13,141 nt of DNA from Lactobacillus sp. (GCA_003482405.1 DMZB01000193.1:1-13141); one strand, 5' to 3'. Counted from the first letter of the stretch, positions 1 through 6,931 are shown. Translations and numbers: made by a program. Notes: generated by a model not told the origin, from the letters alone.

Positions 1-455
1 TTATTGTCACGTGCATATTGACGAACCGAAGGCATTGCCAGAACAACCTTGCTTGGGTTGCTCAAAACAGGGTTCGGGTTTGCACCTGCGGCAGGTGCAG
101 CTGGTGCGGCTGCAACAGGAGCAGCGGCAGCGGCGGGAGCTGGTTCAGCAGCAGCCGGCGCAGCTGATTCTTCGGCTGGTGCTGCCGGTGCGGCATCGTC
201 GTCAGGTGTGTCAGGTGAACCATCGTCGATTTCAACTAATGGATCACCAATCTTAGCAGTTTCACCTGCTTGCATGAAAATCTTTTTAACGGTACCAGCA
301 ACTGGTGAGGGTAATTCAGAAACAGACTTATCGTTTTGAATTTCTACCAGGGTGTCATCTTCAGCGACCTTGTCGCCTTCTTTGACATCCCAAGCAGCAA
401 TTTCACCTTCGGCCATTCCTTCACCAAGTTCTGGCAATTTGAATTTGTAGGACAT
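1..455 (-). CDS. pdhC: Pyruvate dehydrogenase E2 (dihydrolipoamide acetyltransferase), N-terminal part, cut by window edge
   Basis: This is the E2 core subunit of the pyruvate dehydrogenase complex; it carries acetyl groups on a lipoyl arm and passes them to CoA. Only the first 151 residues lie in the window. Residues 1-78 form a single lipoyl domain starting MSYKFKLPELGEGMAEGE, with the lipoyl lysine in NDKS (Lys43) and the conserved SPVAGTV turn. Residues 79-127 are an Ala/Pro/Glu-rich swinging linker. From about residue 138 the sequence AMPSVRQYARDN begins the peripheral E1/E3-binding domain; the catalytic domain is beyond the edge. The ATG at 455 follows an AAAGGAAG ribosome binding site. 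It lies 63 bases after pdhB on the same strand and is presumably followed by pdhD (E3) outside the window. Family assignment is secure; a branched-chain E2 is unlikely given the neighbours. Confidence 0.95.
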   Translation of the reverse strand, partial: MSYKFKLPELGEGMAEGEIAAWDVKEGDKVAEDDTLVEIQNDKSVSELPSPVAGTVKKIFMQAGETAKIGDPLVEIDDGSPDTPDDDAAPAAPAEESAAPAAAEPAPAAAAAPVAAAPAAPAAGANPNPVLSNPSKVVLAMPSVRQYARDN

Positions 456-480
456 GGAATATCTTCCTTTCAAAGAATTT

Positions 481-494
481 ACGGGTTAGCCCGT
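481..494 (-). other. Small intercistronic hairpin between pdhB and pdhC
   Basis: On the transcribed strand ACGGG-CTAA-CCCGT forms a perfect 5-bp GC-rich stem with a 4-base loop in the 63-base gap between pdhB and pdhC. There is no run of T after it, so it is not a normal terminator. It could protect or position an mRNA cleavage end and so tune E2 against E1 levels; that role is inference. Confidence 0.4.
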
Positions 495-518
495 CTGAGC
501 TGATGTTAAGCGTCAGTC

Positions 519-1496
519 TCAGTATGTTAGGATTTCACGAACCTTTGCTTCAATTTCAGCAGCATCCGGAATCCAGTCGTCTTCAGCCAAGGCAAATGGG
601 TAAATGCTGTCTGGAGCGGCTACCCGGCCAATTGGGGCATCCAATGAAAGAATGTCGTTTTCAGCAATGTCGGAAACAACTGTGGCACCAACACCAGCCA
701 TCCGTTGTGCTTCTTGAACCATGACAACGTGGTGCGTCTTGTCGATGGACTTGAAGATTGTGTCAGTATCGATCGGTGATAATGAAACTAAGTCAATCAC
801 TTCAACAGAAATGTTTTCCTTAGCTAACTTGTCAGCAACCTTCAAGGCTTCGTTAACTTCAGCACTGTAAGCCACAACAGTGATGTCAGTTCCTTCACGA
901 ACAACTTTGGCAGTATCCAACGGAACTGTGTACTTGTCGTCAGGAACATCAGCCTTCATGGAACGGTACAACTTCAAGTTTTCCATGAATAACACTGGGT
1001 CGTTGTTTTCAACAGCCGAAATAATCAAGCCCTTGGCATCATAAGGATTCGAAGGTGTTACGACACGTAGTCCAGGCACGTCAGTGAAGAAACTTTCAAG
1101 GTTATCTGAGTGCATTTCAGCGGTGTGTGTCCCACCACCAAATGGTGTCCGGATGGTGATTGGCATGTTCTTTTCACCACCGAAACGGAACCGTGTCCGT
1201 GACATTTGACCGGCAATGGAGTCAACCGCTTCAAATGTGAAACCCATAAATTGGATTTCTGGAAGTGGACGCCAGCCAGTTGCAGCCAGACCCATTGCTA
1301 AACCAAGGATACCTGATTCAGCAAGTGGTGTATCAAACACACGATCCTCACCGTACTTGTCTTGTAATCCTTGAGTGGTACGGAAAACACCACCGTTTTT
1401 ACCGACATCTTCACCGAAGATTAACGTCTTGTCATCGTCACTTAAGACCTGATCAAGTCCGTCAGTAATCGCTTGAATATAAGTTTTCGTAGCCAT
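519..1496 (-). CDS. pdhB: Pyruvate dehydrogenase E1 component, beta subunit
   Basis: This is the beta half of the thiamine-diphosphate-dependent alpha2beta2 E1 enzyme, which decarboxylates pyruvate and acetylates the E2 lipoyl arm. The 325-residue length is normal for the family. It opens with the transketolase-like pyrimidine-binding domain (IFGEDVGKNGGVF near residues 26-38, the Glu of GEDVG being the usual cofactor-activating acid; FDTPLAESGI; HSDNLE), followed by the C-terminal transketolase domain from about residue 200 (VREGTDITVVAYSAEV, ending VREILTY). The ATG lies 2 bases after the pdhA stop, and its ribosome site AAAGGAG is inside the 3' end of pdhA, so translational coupling is likely. 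It matches pyruvate rather than branched-chain E1 beta by context and by the LFMENLKLYRS segment. Confidence 0.96.
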   Translation of the reverse strand: MATKTYIQAITDGLDQVLSDDDKTLIFGEDVGKNGGVFRTTQGLQDKYGEDRVFDTPLAESGILGLAMGLAATGWRPLPEIQFMGFTFEAVDSIAGQMSRTRFRFGGEKNMPITIRTPFGGGTHTAEMHSDNLESFFTDVPGLRVVTPSNPYDAKGLIISAVENNDPVLFMENLKLYRSMKADVPDDKYTVPLDTAKVVREGTDITVVAYSAEVNEALKVADKLAKENISVEVIDLVSLSPIDTDTIFKSIDKTHHVVMVQEAQRMAGVGATVVSDIAENDILSLDAPIGRVAAPDSIYPFALAEDDWIPDAAEIEAKVREILTY

Positions 1497-1498
1497 GA

Positions 1499-2617
1499 TT
1501 ACTTCGACTCCTTTGCTTCAAATTCGGCAATTTGTGCCTTGATGTTCGGAGTTGGTACTTCGAACGTGTTCTGTAACATTTCAACATTTGTTTGTTTAGG
1601 TTCTGCATCAGCAGCCTTCAAGTCAGCCTTGAACTGTGTCTTGCATTCGTCAACGTAGTCGCTTTCCTGTTGGTCAGACCAAAGTCCCTTGTCTGTCAGA
1701 ACTTTACGCATCCGAATCAATGGGTCGTTATCGTGCCAAGGTTTTTCTTCTTCCTTAGTACGGTAACGGGAAGGATCGTCACCAGCGGAACTGTGAGCGC
1801 CATAACGGTAAGTTAAGGTTTCAATCAAAACTGGACCATTGCCAGCAGCTGCGTATGCACGTGCTGCCTTAGTAACGGAGTAAACAGCCAAGATATCCAT
1901 CCCATCAACCTGAACTGATGGCATCCCTGCGGCAACGGCCTTTTGTGCCAAGGTTGTTGCAGCCGTTTGCTTTTTACGTGGAACTGAAATTGCGAAACCA
2001 TTGTTTTGAATGATGGCAACTAATGGTGCTTGGAAAGCACCAGCAAAGTTCAGTCCTTCATAAGTGTCACCTTGCGAAGTCCCACCATCACCGGTGTAAA
2101 CGAACGCAACATTGTTTTCGCCGTTCTTCTTAATTCCCAAAGCTGCACCAGCGGCTTCTACGAATTGCGCACCAATGATAATTTGTGGCATCCATGCACG
2201 ATACTTAGGATCGTATTGATTACCCTTGACGTGACCACGTGACCATAAGAAACCTTTTTCAACAGAGCCGCCGTGTTGAGCCAATTGCGGTAAATCACGG
2301 TAAGCTGGGAACAGGAAATCTTGAGGTTCAAAGGCAGAAACACTACCCATTTCACTAGCTTCTTCACCAGCAGTTGGTGCGTAGAAGCCCAACCGACCTT
2401 GACGTGAGAAACTCATGGTTTGTTCGTGCAAAGCACGCTCCCAAACCATTTTCTTCATGAAATCAACCAGTTGCTCATCACTGAAGGAGTCAAAGACCTC
2501 TTGATTAACAACTTTGGCAGAACCGTCTAGAACTTGCACCATTTTGTATTCACTACCGAGATTTTCCTTAATCGCAGCAAAGTCTACAATTGGCTTAGAT
2601 GAATCGTTGTTTGCCAT
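1499..2617 (-). CDS. pdhA: Pyruvate dehydrogenase E1 component, alpha subunit
   Basis: This subunit pairs with PdhB to form the E1 pyruvate decarboxylase. The thiamine-diphosphate motif is clear: GDG at 176-178, followed after about 26 residues by NN at 205-206 (IIQNNGFAIS). The conserved loop YRYGAHSSAGDDPSRYR lies near 270-286, and the PTAGEEASEMG segment near 81-91. I use the ATG at 2617 (372 residues, MANNDSS). An in-frame GTG three codons upstream at 2626 is possible, because the AAAGGAAAGGA ribosome site sits about 11 bases before the ATG but only about 2 before the GTG; this favours the ATG. It is the first gene of the minus-strand pdhABC operon, preceded by a good promoter and a cre site. 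Confidence 0.95.
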   Translation of the reverse strand: MANNDSSKPIVDFAAIKENLGSEYKMVQVLDGSAKVVNQEVFDSFSDEQLVDFMKKMVWERALHEQTMSFSRQGRLGFYAPTAGEEASEMGSVSAFEPQDFLFPAYRDLPQLAQHGGSVEKGFLWSRGHVKGNQYDPKYRAWMPQIIIGAQFVEAAGAALGIKKNGENNVAFVYTGDGGTSQGDTYEGLNFAGAFQAPLVAIIQNNGFAISVPRKKQTAATTLAQKAVAAGMPSVQVDGMDILAVYSVTKAARAYAAAGNGPVLIETLTYRYGAHSSAGDDPSRYRTKEEEKPWHDNDPLIRMRKVLTDKGLWSDQQESDYVDECKTQFKADLKAADAEPKQTNVEMLQNTFEVPTPNIKAQIAEFEAKESK

Positions 2618-2689
2618 AATGCACACATTCCTTTCCTTTTTTGATGACAGCTACCATCCGCTCACTGTCTAAGACTTGCAACAAGCAAA

Positions 2690-2703
2690 TGTATGCGCTT
2701 TCA
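2690..2703 (-). promoter_or_regulatory. cre site (CcpA operator) downstream of the pdhA promoter
   Basis: TGAAAGCGCATACA, read on the minus strand, matches 13 of 14 positions of the Bacillus-type cre consensus TGWAANCGNTNWCA. It falls about +7 to +20 from the start of transcription predicted from the -10 box, a position at which CcpA normally blocks transcription. A near twin lies upstream of the SDR gene in this window. CcpA control is inference from sequence. Confidence 0.7.
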
Positions 2704-2716
2704 TCTTTCACCGACA

Positions 2717-2746
2717 ATTGTAACGCTACTCAGAAATCGTTTGCAA
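2717..2746 (-). promoter_or_regulatory. Predicted pdhA promoter
   Basis: On the minus strand TTGCAA (2746-2741) and TACAAT (2722-2717) are separated by 18 bases, a good sigma-A promoter. Transcription would start near 2710, giving a leader of about 93 bases before pdhA. No riboswitch-like fold or terminator was recognised in that leader, only a minor CTTG-TTG-CAAG stem. Confidence 0.7.
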
Positions 2747-2843
2747 GGGTTTTCAGAATTGTTAAATAGCTCACAAATGCCCTTGACACAACTTATCTGC
2801 TTGTGAAGTTTCTGAACGTTTTCCACATTTTCTGTATAGCAAC

Positions 2844-2943
2844 CGTTTTGTCGCACAAGAACCCCCTGTTTGACGACAATTGCCTTCTAATCTTTTATCT
2901 GTATTCGTTTTCATTGCGTTTTCACGTTTCACATGACAAAACG
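2844..2943. repeat. CGTTTTCA repeats and 9-bp inverted repeat in the pdhA/def spacer
   Basis: The AT-rich 550-bp spacer between the divergent pdhA and def genes has no credible gene. It contains CGTTTTCA at 2906-2913 and 2917-2924 (11 bp apart), a CGTTTCACA variant at 2925-2933, and an inverted pair CGTTTTGTC (2844-2852) / GACAAAACG (2935-2943). The cluster is roughly 130-230 bp upstream of the predicted pdhA start of transcription. It may be a regulator-binding region; function unknown. Confidence 0.4.
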
Positions 2944-3135
2944 ATTTCTTTATGAAAATCGCGTCAAACTCTTTAAAATAACTTTTCTTTGAGTTTTTTT
3001 TCACGAAACGTTGTTTGCTCAACTAACAGACAAACGCCTTTTAAGGCCCAAGTAGCGCCTGATTTTGTCACCTTTTCTTGACATGTGCCTACATCCGTTC
3101 TTTTCGGGTTCATCAGACACGAAAATTCTTGCGTA

Positions 3136-3161
3136 TGGTACACTTAATACGATAAGTATAC
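3136..3161 (+). promoter_or_regulatory. def promoter with overlapping inverted repeat
   Basis: An extended -10 box TGGTACACT spans 3136-3144 (-10 hexamer TACACT at 3139-3144); no good -35 is present (CAGACA at 3114 is the best, with a long 19-base spacer). Overlapping it is an imperfect inverted repeat, GTACACTTA (3138-3146) / TAAGTATAC (3153-3161), 8 of 9 positions paired with a 6-base centre, ending just before the AGGAGG ribosome site. It could be an operator or a 5' mRNA hairpin. Confidence 0.5.
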
Positions 3162-3176
3162 GAGGAGGAACCGCAC

Positions 3177-3788
3177 GTGATATTAATGGACGACATTATT
3201 CGGGATGGCAATCCCACATTGAGAAAGTATGCAGAGAAGGTCACCTTTCCACTCAGTGAAGAACAACAGCAACTGGCCAAAGATATGATGAACTACTTGG
3301 AGGTCAGTCAAAATCCAGACCTTGCAGAAAAATACGGCCTTCGCGCTGGTGTCGGTTTGGCTGCCCCACAAGTGGATGTCTCGATTCAAATGGCTGCTGT
3401 CCTTGTTCCCTCTCCGGTAGAACCAGACGATCCTGATAATCACGACGATGTTTTAAAAGCGGCTCAAGAAGCTCAAGACAATCCCATCTTTAAAGACGTG
3501 ATTATTAACCCTGTCATTGTGAGTCAATCAGTTCAATTAGGCGCCTTGTCGGAAGGTGAAGGTTGCCTGTCTGTTGATGCTGACAAGCCCGGCTACGTGC
3601 CACGAGCTGATCGCATTACTCTACGTTATCAGGATGTTGATGGTAACGACCACAAAATTCGCTTGAAGAATTATCCCGCCATTGTTTGCCAGCATGAAAT
3701 TGATCATTTACACGGTGTCCTCTTCTACGACCACATTAATAAGAAACAACCTTTCTCCGCAGAAGAAAACACACTACTGATTGGCTAA
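3177..3788 (+). CDS. def: Peptide deformylase
   Basis: This cytoplasmic metalloenzyme removes the formyl group from the N-terminal methionine of new proteins. All three family motifs are present: GVGLAAPQ at 58-65, EGCLS at 128-132 with metal ligand Cys130, and QHEIDH with ligands His173 and His177 and catalytic Glu174. The start is GTG at 3177: AGGAGG lies 8 bases upstream, whereas the in-frame ATG at 3186 is too far away, and [16 protein letters not shown] matches the usual Firmicute N-terminus. At 203 residues it is a type 2 (Gram-positive) enzyme. An acidic and Gln-rich stretch at residues 80-107 ([10 protein letters not shown], then [10 protein letters not shown]) is longer than the matching loop I recall from the Staphylococcus enzyme. 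It is a single-gene unit ended by a strong terminator. Confidence 0.96.
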   Translation: MILMDDIIRDGNPTLRKYAEKVTFPLSEEQQQLAKDMMNYLEVSQNPDLAEKYGLRAGVGLAAPQVDVSIQMAAVLVPSPVEPDDPDNHDDVLKAAQEAQDNPIFKDVIINPVIVSQSVQLGALSEGEGCLSVDADKPGYVPRADRITLRYQDVDGNDHKIRLKNYPAIVCQHEIDHLHGVLFYDHINKKQPFSAEENTLLIG

Positions 3789-3810
3789 CAGCACCTTAAT
3801 CTGTGACGCC

Positions 3811-3851
3811 AAAAGCACCTCATCCCCAAAAATTGGGAATGAGGTGCTTTT
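3811..3851 (+). terminator. Bidirectional terminator after def
   Basis: AAAAGCACCTCAT (3811-3823) pairs perfectly with ATGAGGTGCTTTT (3839-3851), a 13-bp stem with a CCC/GGG inner pairing in the loop. The A/T ends serve both strands, so it ends def and probably also the convergent gene at 3953-4480. Confidence 0.9.
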
Positions 3852-3952
3852 GAGTTGACATGCATTGTCAAACCGGATTAATTTCAAAGCTTTTTTCATA
3901 ACATAATTGCACAGCTCAATTACAGACAGCATAACTTCAGCACGGTTTGTGA

Positions 3953-4480
3953 CTAATTATCTTCTTCAGTTTTCGCATTTGGCATTTTTTCAGAAGCATT
4001 AAGCCGTTTTAGATCCTGAACGTACTCGATTGTCGACTCGTTCATGAGGTAGGCAACGTCGATGTGTAATTGCTTTTCAAACAACCACAAGTCCGTCACC
4101 ACAAACGTCGGATGACTCGTCGACAAACGCTTGACGTGGTGCTCAAGTGCATACTCACCTAAAGCGTTGTTTAACGGTCGGCGAAGTGTCGGCAGTTGCG
4201 CAGCAGTCAGTGACCCTGCGTCTGTGGTGAACTCAAATGCCATGACACCACGGCCCCACACATCAGCAACAGTCTCAACAGACGTAAAATGGTTCTGATT
4301 CTCATCTAGCGTTTGTTCAGTTGCTAGCTGTTTTAGTGCACTACTCATCGCATCCACCGTCGTGGCCTGCGCATCGTTGCGAACAATGCTGGTTGCACGG
4401 CGAACGATAAGCCGATGAATATAATGATAAACCAGATAAGCCAGCACGATCCCGATAATAATGAAAACCGCAAGTTTCAT
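3953..4480 (-). CDS. Membrane-anchored protein of unknown function
   Basis: I do not recognise a named family. The 175 residues begin with one strongly hydrophobic segment (about residues 3-19, KLAVFIIIGIVLAYLVY), followed by a basic stretch HRLIVRR, so the rest is probably cytoplasmic by the positive-inside rule. The soluble part (about 30-175) is mixed alpha/beta in look, with the segments VWGRGVMAFEF and TFVVTDLWLFEKQLHIDVAYLMNE, and ends in an acidic tail TEEDN. The ATG at 4480 has a good GGAGGGG ribosome site, and an extended -10 lies about 30 bases upstream, so it is likely expressed as a single gene. It lies between def (convergent) and rpoY (divergent). No lipobox, enzymatic motif or metal-binding pattern was seen. 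Confidence 0.8.
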   Translation of the reverse strand: MKLAVFIIIGIVLAYLVYHYIHRLIVRRATSIVRNDAQATTVDAMSSALKQLATEQTLDENQNHFTSVETVADVWGRGVMAFEFTTDAGSLTAAQLPTLRRPLNNALGEYALEHHVKRLSTSHPTFVVTDLWLFEKQLHIDVAYLMNESTIEYVQDLKRLNASEKMPNAKTEEDN

Positions 4481-4505
4481 TCAGAACCCCTCCGTTTCAC
4501 CTTTA

Positions 4506-4514
4506 ATTTTACCA
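4506..4514 (-). promoter_or_regulatory. Extended -10 promoter for the 3953-4480 gene
   Basis: On the minus strand TGGTAAAAT (TGn plus TAAAAT) is followed by a leader of about 20 bases and then GGAGGGG and the ATG. No clear -35 box is visible. Confidence 0.5.
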
Positions 4515-4624
4515 TACCCGTGCCCGTTAAACGTTTCTTTGATCGAACTTACTCTAACTGACAGCACAATGGCCCGACTCAACATTGCCAACAACAAAAT
4601 AATGGTGATCAGTTAGCGCCTGAG

Positions 4625-4653
4625 TGTACATATAACACGGGCTATGGTACTAT
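4625..4653 (+). promoter_or_regulatory. rpoY-rnjA promoter
   Basis: TGTACA (4625-4630), a 17-base spacer and TACTAT (4648-4653) preceded by TGG form an extended -10 sigma-A promoter. The predicted start is near 4660, giving a long structured leader of about 128 bases before rpoY. Confidence 0.65.
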
Positions 4654-4664
4654 TGAACTCAAAT

Positions 4665-4680
4665 GTTGTGTTCGCGCAAC
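4665..4680 (+). other. UUCG-capped hairpin at the 5' end of the rpoY leader
   Basis: GTTGTG-TTCG-CGCAAC folds into a 6-bp stem (one G-U pair) closed by a UUCG tetraloop, a very stable RNA motif. It sits within about 5 bases of the predicted 5' end of the transcript, where it could hinder 5'-end-dependent decay. That role is inference. Confidence 0.55.
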
Positions 4681-4722
4681 CGCTGTTCGGGAAAAAACAC
4701 CTTAATTTTTGTTTGTTGACTG

Positions 4723-4750
4723 CCTCGCTTAGGTGCGAGGTTCTGTTTTT
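4723..4750 (+). terminator. Terminator-like hairpin inside the rpoY-rnjA leader (candidate attenuator)
   Basis: CCTCGC (4723-4728) pairs with GCGAGG (4735-4740) across a 6-base loop and is followed by TTCTGTTTTT. This looks like a short intrinsic terminator placed between the promoter and rpoY. CACCT at 4698-4702 could pair with AGGTG at 4731-4735 and weakly compete with the stem. It could attenuate the operon or end a leader RNA of about 90 nt. Confidence 0.55.
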
Positions 4751-4787
4751 CATACAATAAAATTCATTATATATAGGAGATTTTACA

Positions 4788-5000
4788 ATGATCTTTAAAG
4801 TTTATTACCAGGAATCAAAGATTCGTAACCCTAAACGGGAAGACACTAAATCACTGTACCTAGAAGCTGACAACGAAGCAGAAGCAATGAGCGCCGTTGA
4901 AGCCAACACTGAGTACAATGTTGAATATTTAGAACCACTTGAAGGCAACGCCCTTGAATATGAACAAAAAGGCGTCAACTACAAGTTAACGGAGTTTTAG
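4788..5000 (+). CDS. rpoY: DNA-directed RNA polymerase subunit epsilon
   Basis: RpoY is the small epsilon subunit found on RNA polymerase of Firmicutes. The 70-residue length and the sequence pattern fit the family (former DUF1447): start MIFKVYYQE, then RNPKREDTKSLYLEADNEAEA, then EYNVEYLEPLEGNALEYEQ, ending NYKLTEF. The ATG is preceded by AGGAGA at 4775-4780 with 7-base spacing. It is immediately upstream of rnjA, the arrangement typical of the group, with only 3 bases between the stop and the next ATG, so the two are surely co-transcribed. Confidence 0.93.
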   Translation: MIFKVYYQESKIRNPKREDTKSLYLEADNEAEAMSAVEANTEYNVEYLEPLEGNALEYEQKGVNYKLTEF

Positions 5001-5003
5001 CTT

Positions 5004-6788
5004 ATGGGAAAACTCAATATAAAAAATAACGAGACCGCCGTCTATGCCGTTGGTGGATTGGGTGAAATTGGTAAAAACACGTATGGTGTTCAATTTCAAG
5101 ATGAAATCATCGTCATTGATGCCGGGATCAAGTTCCCCGAAGACGAATTACTAGGCATTGATTACGTTATTCCCGACTATTCATACCTCAAACAAAACGA
5201 ATCAAAAATTAAGGCGCTTGTCATCACTCACGGACACGAAGACCACATTGGTGGGATTCCATTTTTGTTGCAACAAATCAATGTGCCAATTTATGCTGGT
5301 CCGCTGCCAATGGCCCTCATAAAAAACAAGTTGGAAGAACACGGCCTGCTTCAAACGACAGAACTGCACGAAATCGACGAAGACACAGTTTTGAAGTTTA
5401 GAAAAACGAGTGTTTCCTTCTTCCGGACCACTCACAGTATCCCTGATACTCTGGGTGTCGCTGTTAAAACACCATCTGGTACGATTGTACAAACCGGTGA
5501 CTTCAAGTTTGACCTCACCCCAATCAACACGCCAGCACCAAATTTGCAAAAAATGGCCAAATTAGGTGACGAAGGTGTTTTAGCCCTACTCTCTGACTCA
5601 ACTAACGCTGAACGGCCAGAGTTCACGAAATCTGAACGCTGGGTTAGCCACTCCATTCATAAGCTGTTTGACAAGATCGACGGTCGTATCATCTTTGCGA
5701 CTTTCGCTTCAAACATCTCACGAATTGAGCAAGCCGCCGAAGCCGCAATCGAACATCATCGTAAGATTGCGGTGTTTGGGCGCTCAATGGAAGCTGCCTT
5801 GGTCAATGGCCGTGAGCTGGGCTATTTGAACATCCCCGATGACGTGTTAGTCGACGCTTCTGAACTTCGAAACATTCCGGCAAATGAAACATTGATTTTA
5901 TGTACGGGTTCTCAGGGTGAACCAATGGCTGCCCTTTCTCGGATCGCCAATGGCACGCATCGTCAAATCTCTATTCAGCCAAACGATACAGTAATTTTCT
6001 CCAGTAACCCAATTCCTGGTAACACAACCAGTGTCAACCGTGTGATCAATGAATTGGAAGAAGCTGGTGCCGAAGTTATCCACGGTGCAGTCAACAACAT
6101 CCACACTTCTGGTCATGGTGGTCAGGTGGACCAAGAATTAATGCTCCGTTTGATCAAACCAAAGTACTTTATGCCGATTCACGGTGAATACCGGATGCAA
6201 AAGATTCATACGCAACTGGCTGCGCTCTGTGATGTGCCGGAAGATCACTCATTTATCTTACAAAATGGGGATGTCTTAGCGCTCACCGCTGATTCAGCAC
6301 GTGTGGCTGGTCACTTCAATGCGGGTGACGTTTATGTTGATGGTAACGGGGTTGGTGATATCGGTAACGTCGTCCTTCATGACCGTCAAATGCTTTCAGA
6401 GGAAGGTTTGGTGGTTGTAGTTGCCACAATCGACCTCAAGAACAAAGAAATTCAAGCAGGCCCTGATCTGCTCAGTCGTGGTTTTGTTTACATGCGCGAA
6501 TCTGGCGACATGATCAATGAAGGCCGCCGTCGCGTCTTCCGCACGATTCGTCGTGCCATGCGTGACGACAACGTGACTGAAGCCGCAATCCGTACGGCAA
6601 TCATCGATGACTTGCAGAGCTTCCTTTATGAGAAGACTGAACGTCACCCAATGATTTTACCGGAACTGATTATGACAAGCACAAACACACCTCGCAAAAA
6701 GCCTGTTGCTCACGGCACCGCTCAACCTCGCCGTGAAGTTAACGCTACTGCTAATTCACATGCGGCTAAAGAAACAACGAAGGAATAA
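5004..6788 (+). CDS. rnjA: Ribonuclease J1
   Basis: RNase J1 is a metallo-beta-lactamase/beta-CASP ribonuclease with 5'-3' exonuclease and endonuclease activity, central to mRNA turnover and rRNA maturation in Firmicutes. The metal motif HGHEDH is at 76-81, with His144 (HSIPD), Asp166 (TGDFKFD) and His in MPIHGEYRM (about 392) completing the usual two-metal site; the beta-CASP segment carries IHTSGHGGQ. It is far closer to J1 than J2 in N-terminal wording ([19 protein letters not shown]). The 594 residues exceed the roughly 555 of Bacillus RNase J1; the excess is mostly a basic, low-complexity C-terminal tail from about 558. The ribosome site GGAG lies inside the end of rpoY, suggesting translational coupling. 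Confidence 0.97.
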   Translation: MGKLNIKNNETAVYAVGGLGEIGKNTYGVQFQDEIIVIDAGIKFPEDELLGIDYVIPDYSYLKQNESKIKALVITHGHEDHIGGIPFLLQQINVPIYAGPLPMALIKNKLEEHGLLQTTELHEIDEDTVLKFRKTSVSFFRTTHSIPDTLGVAVKTPSGTIVQTGDFKFDLTPINTPAPNLQKMAKLGDEGVLALLSDSTNAERPEFTKSERWVSHSIHKLFDKIDGRIIFATFASNISRIEQAAEAAIEHHRKIAVFGRSMEAALVNGRELGYLNIPDDVLVDASELRNIPANETLILCTGSQGEPMAALSRIANGTHRQISIQPNDTVIFSSNPIPGNTTSVNRVINELEEAGAEVIHGAVNNIHTSGHGGQVDQELMLRLIKPKYFMPIHGEYRMQKIHTQLAALCDVPEDHSFILQNGDVLALTADSARVAGHFNAGDVYVDGNGVGDIGNVVLHDRQMLSEEGLVVVVATIDLKNKEIQAGPDLLSRGFVYMRESGDMINEGRRRVFRTIRRAMRDDNVTEAAIRTAIIDDLQSFLYEKTERHPMILPELIMTSTNTPRKKPVAHGTAQPRREVNATANSHAAKETTKE

Positions 6789-6810
6789 TTCTTTTAATAT
6801 GTACACGACT

Positions 6811-6838
6811 AAACGACGTCATTTTTGACGTCGTTTTT
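6811..6838 (+). terminator. Terminator after rnjA
   Basis: AAACGACGTCA (6811-6821) pairs perfectly with TGACGTCGTTT (6826-6836) across a TTTT loop, followed by further T residues: an 11-bp intrinsic terminator. Confidence 0.9.
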
Positions 6839-6859
6839 GTCTAACTTAAGGGCAGATTC

Positions 6860-6887
6860 TTAACAGGTTCTTTAAGAAACCTTAAAC
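6860..6887 (+). promoter_or_regulatory. Three hexamers phased at 11 bp upstream of the lipid kinase promoter
   Basis: TTAACA (6860-6865), TTTAAG (6871-6876) and TTAAAC (6882-6887) are each separated by 5 bases. The 11-bp spacing is typical of tandem sites for OmpR/PhoB-family response regulators (PhoP, WalR). It lies roughly 50-78 bases upstream of the predicted start of transcription of the next gene. Regulator identity is inference. Confidence 0.4.
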
Positions 6888-6925
6888 AACTCCAAACGTT
6901 CTCACTGCACTGCCCTGGCATTTCG

Positions 6926-6931
6926 TATACT
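6926..6931 (+). promoter_or_regulatory. -10 box of the lipid kinase operon
   Basis: TATACT is a good -10 hexamer 38 bases before the ATG at 6969. The region 16-18 bases upstream (around 6903-6909, CACTGCA) does not resemble TTGACA, which suggests an activator-dependent or weak promoter. Confidence 0.5.

Noticed and set aside
49..339. Ala/Gly-rich plus-strand frame
   Set aside because: It is the antisense shadow of the Ala/Pro-rich linker of E2.
2744..2762. CodY-box-like stretch near the pdhA -35 box
   Set aside because: Only about 10 of 15 positions fit AATTTTCWGAAAATT, below what is usually accepted.
2771..3022. 83-codon open frame on the minus strand between pdhA and def
   Set aside because: TTG start with no ribosome site, Lys/Arg/Cys-rich composition unlike its neighbours, and it lies over repeat-rich spacer DNA.
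4571..4618. 15-codon frame ATG GCC CGA in the region upstream of the rpoY promoter
   Set aside because: Too short, no ribosome site, and upstream of the only good promoter.
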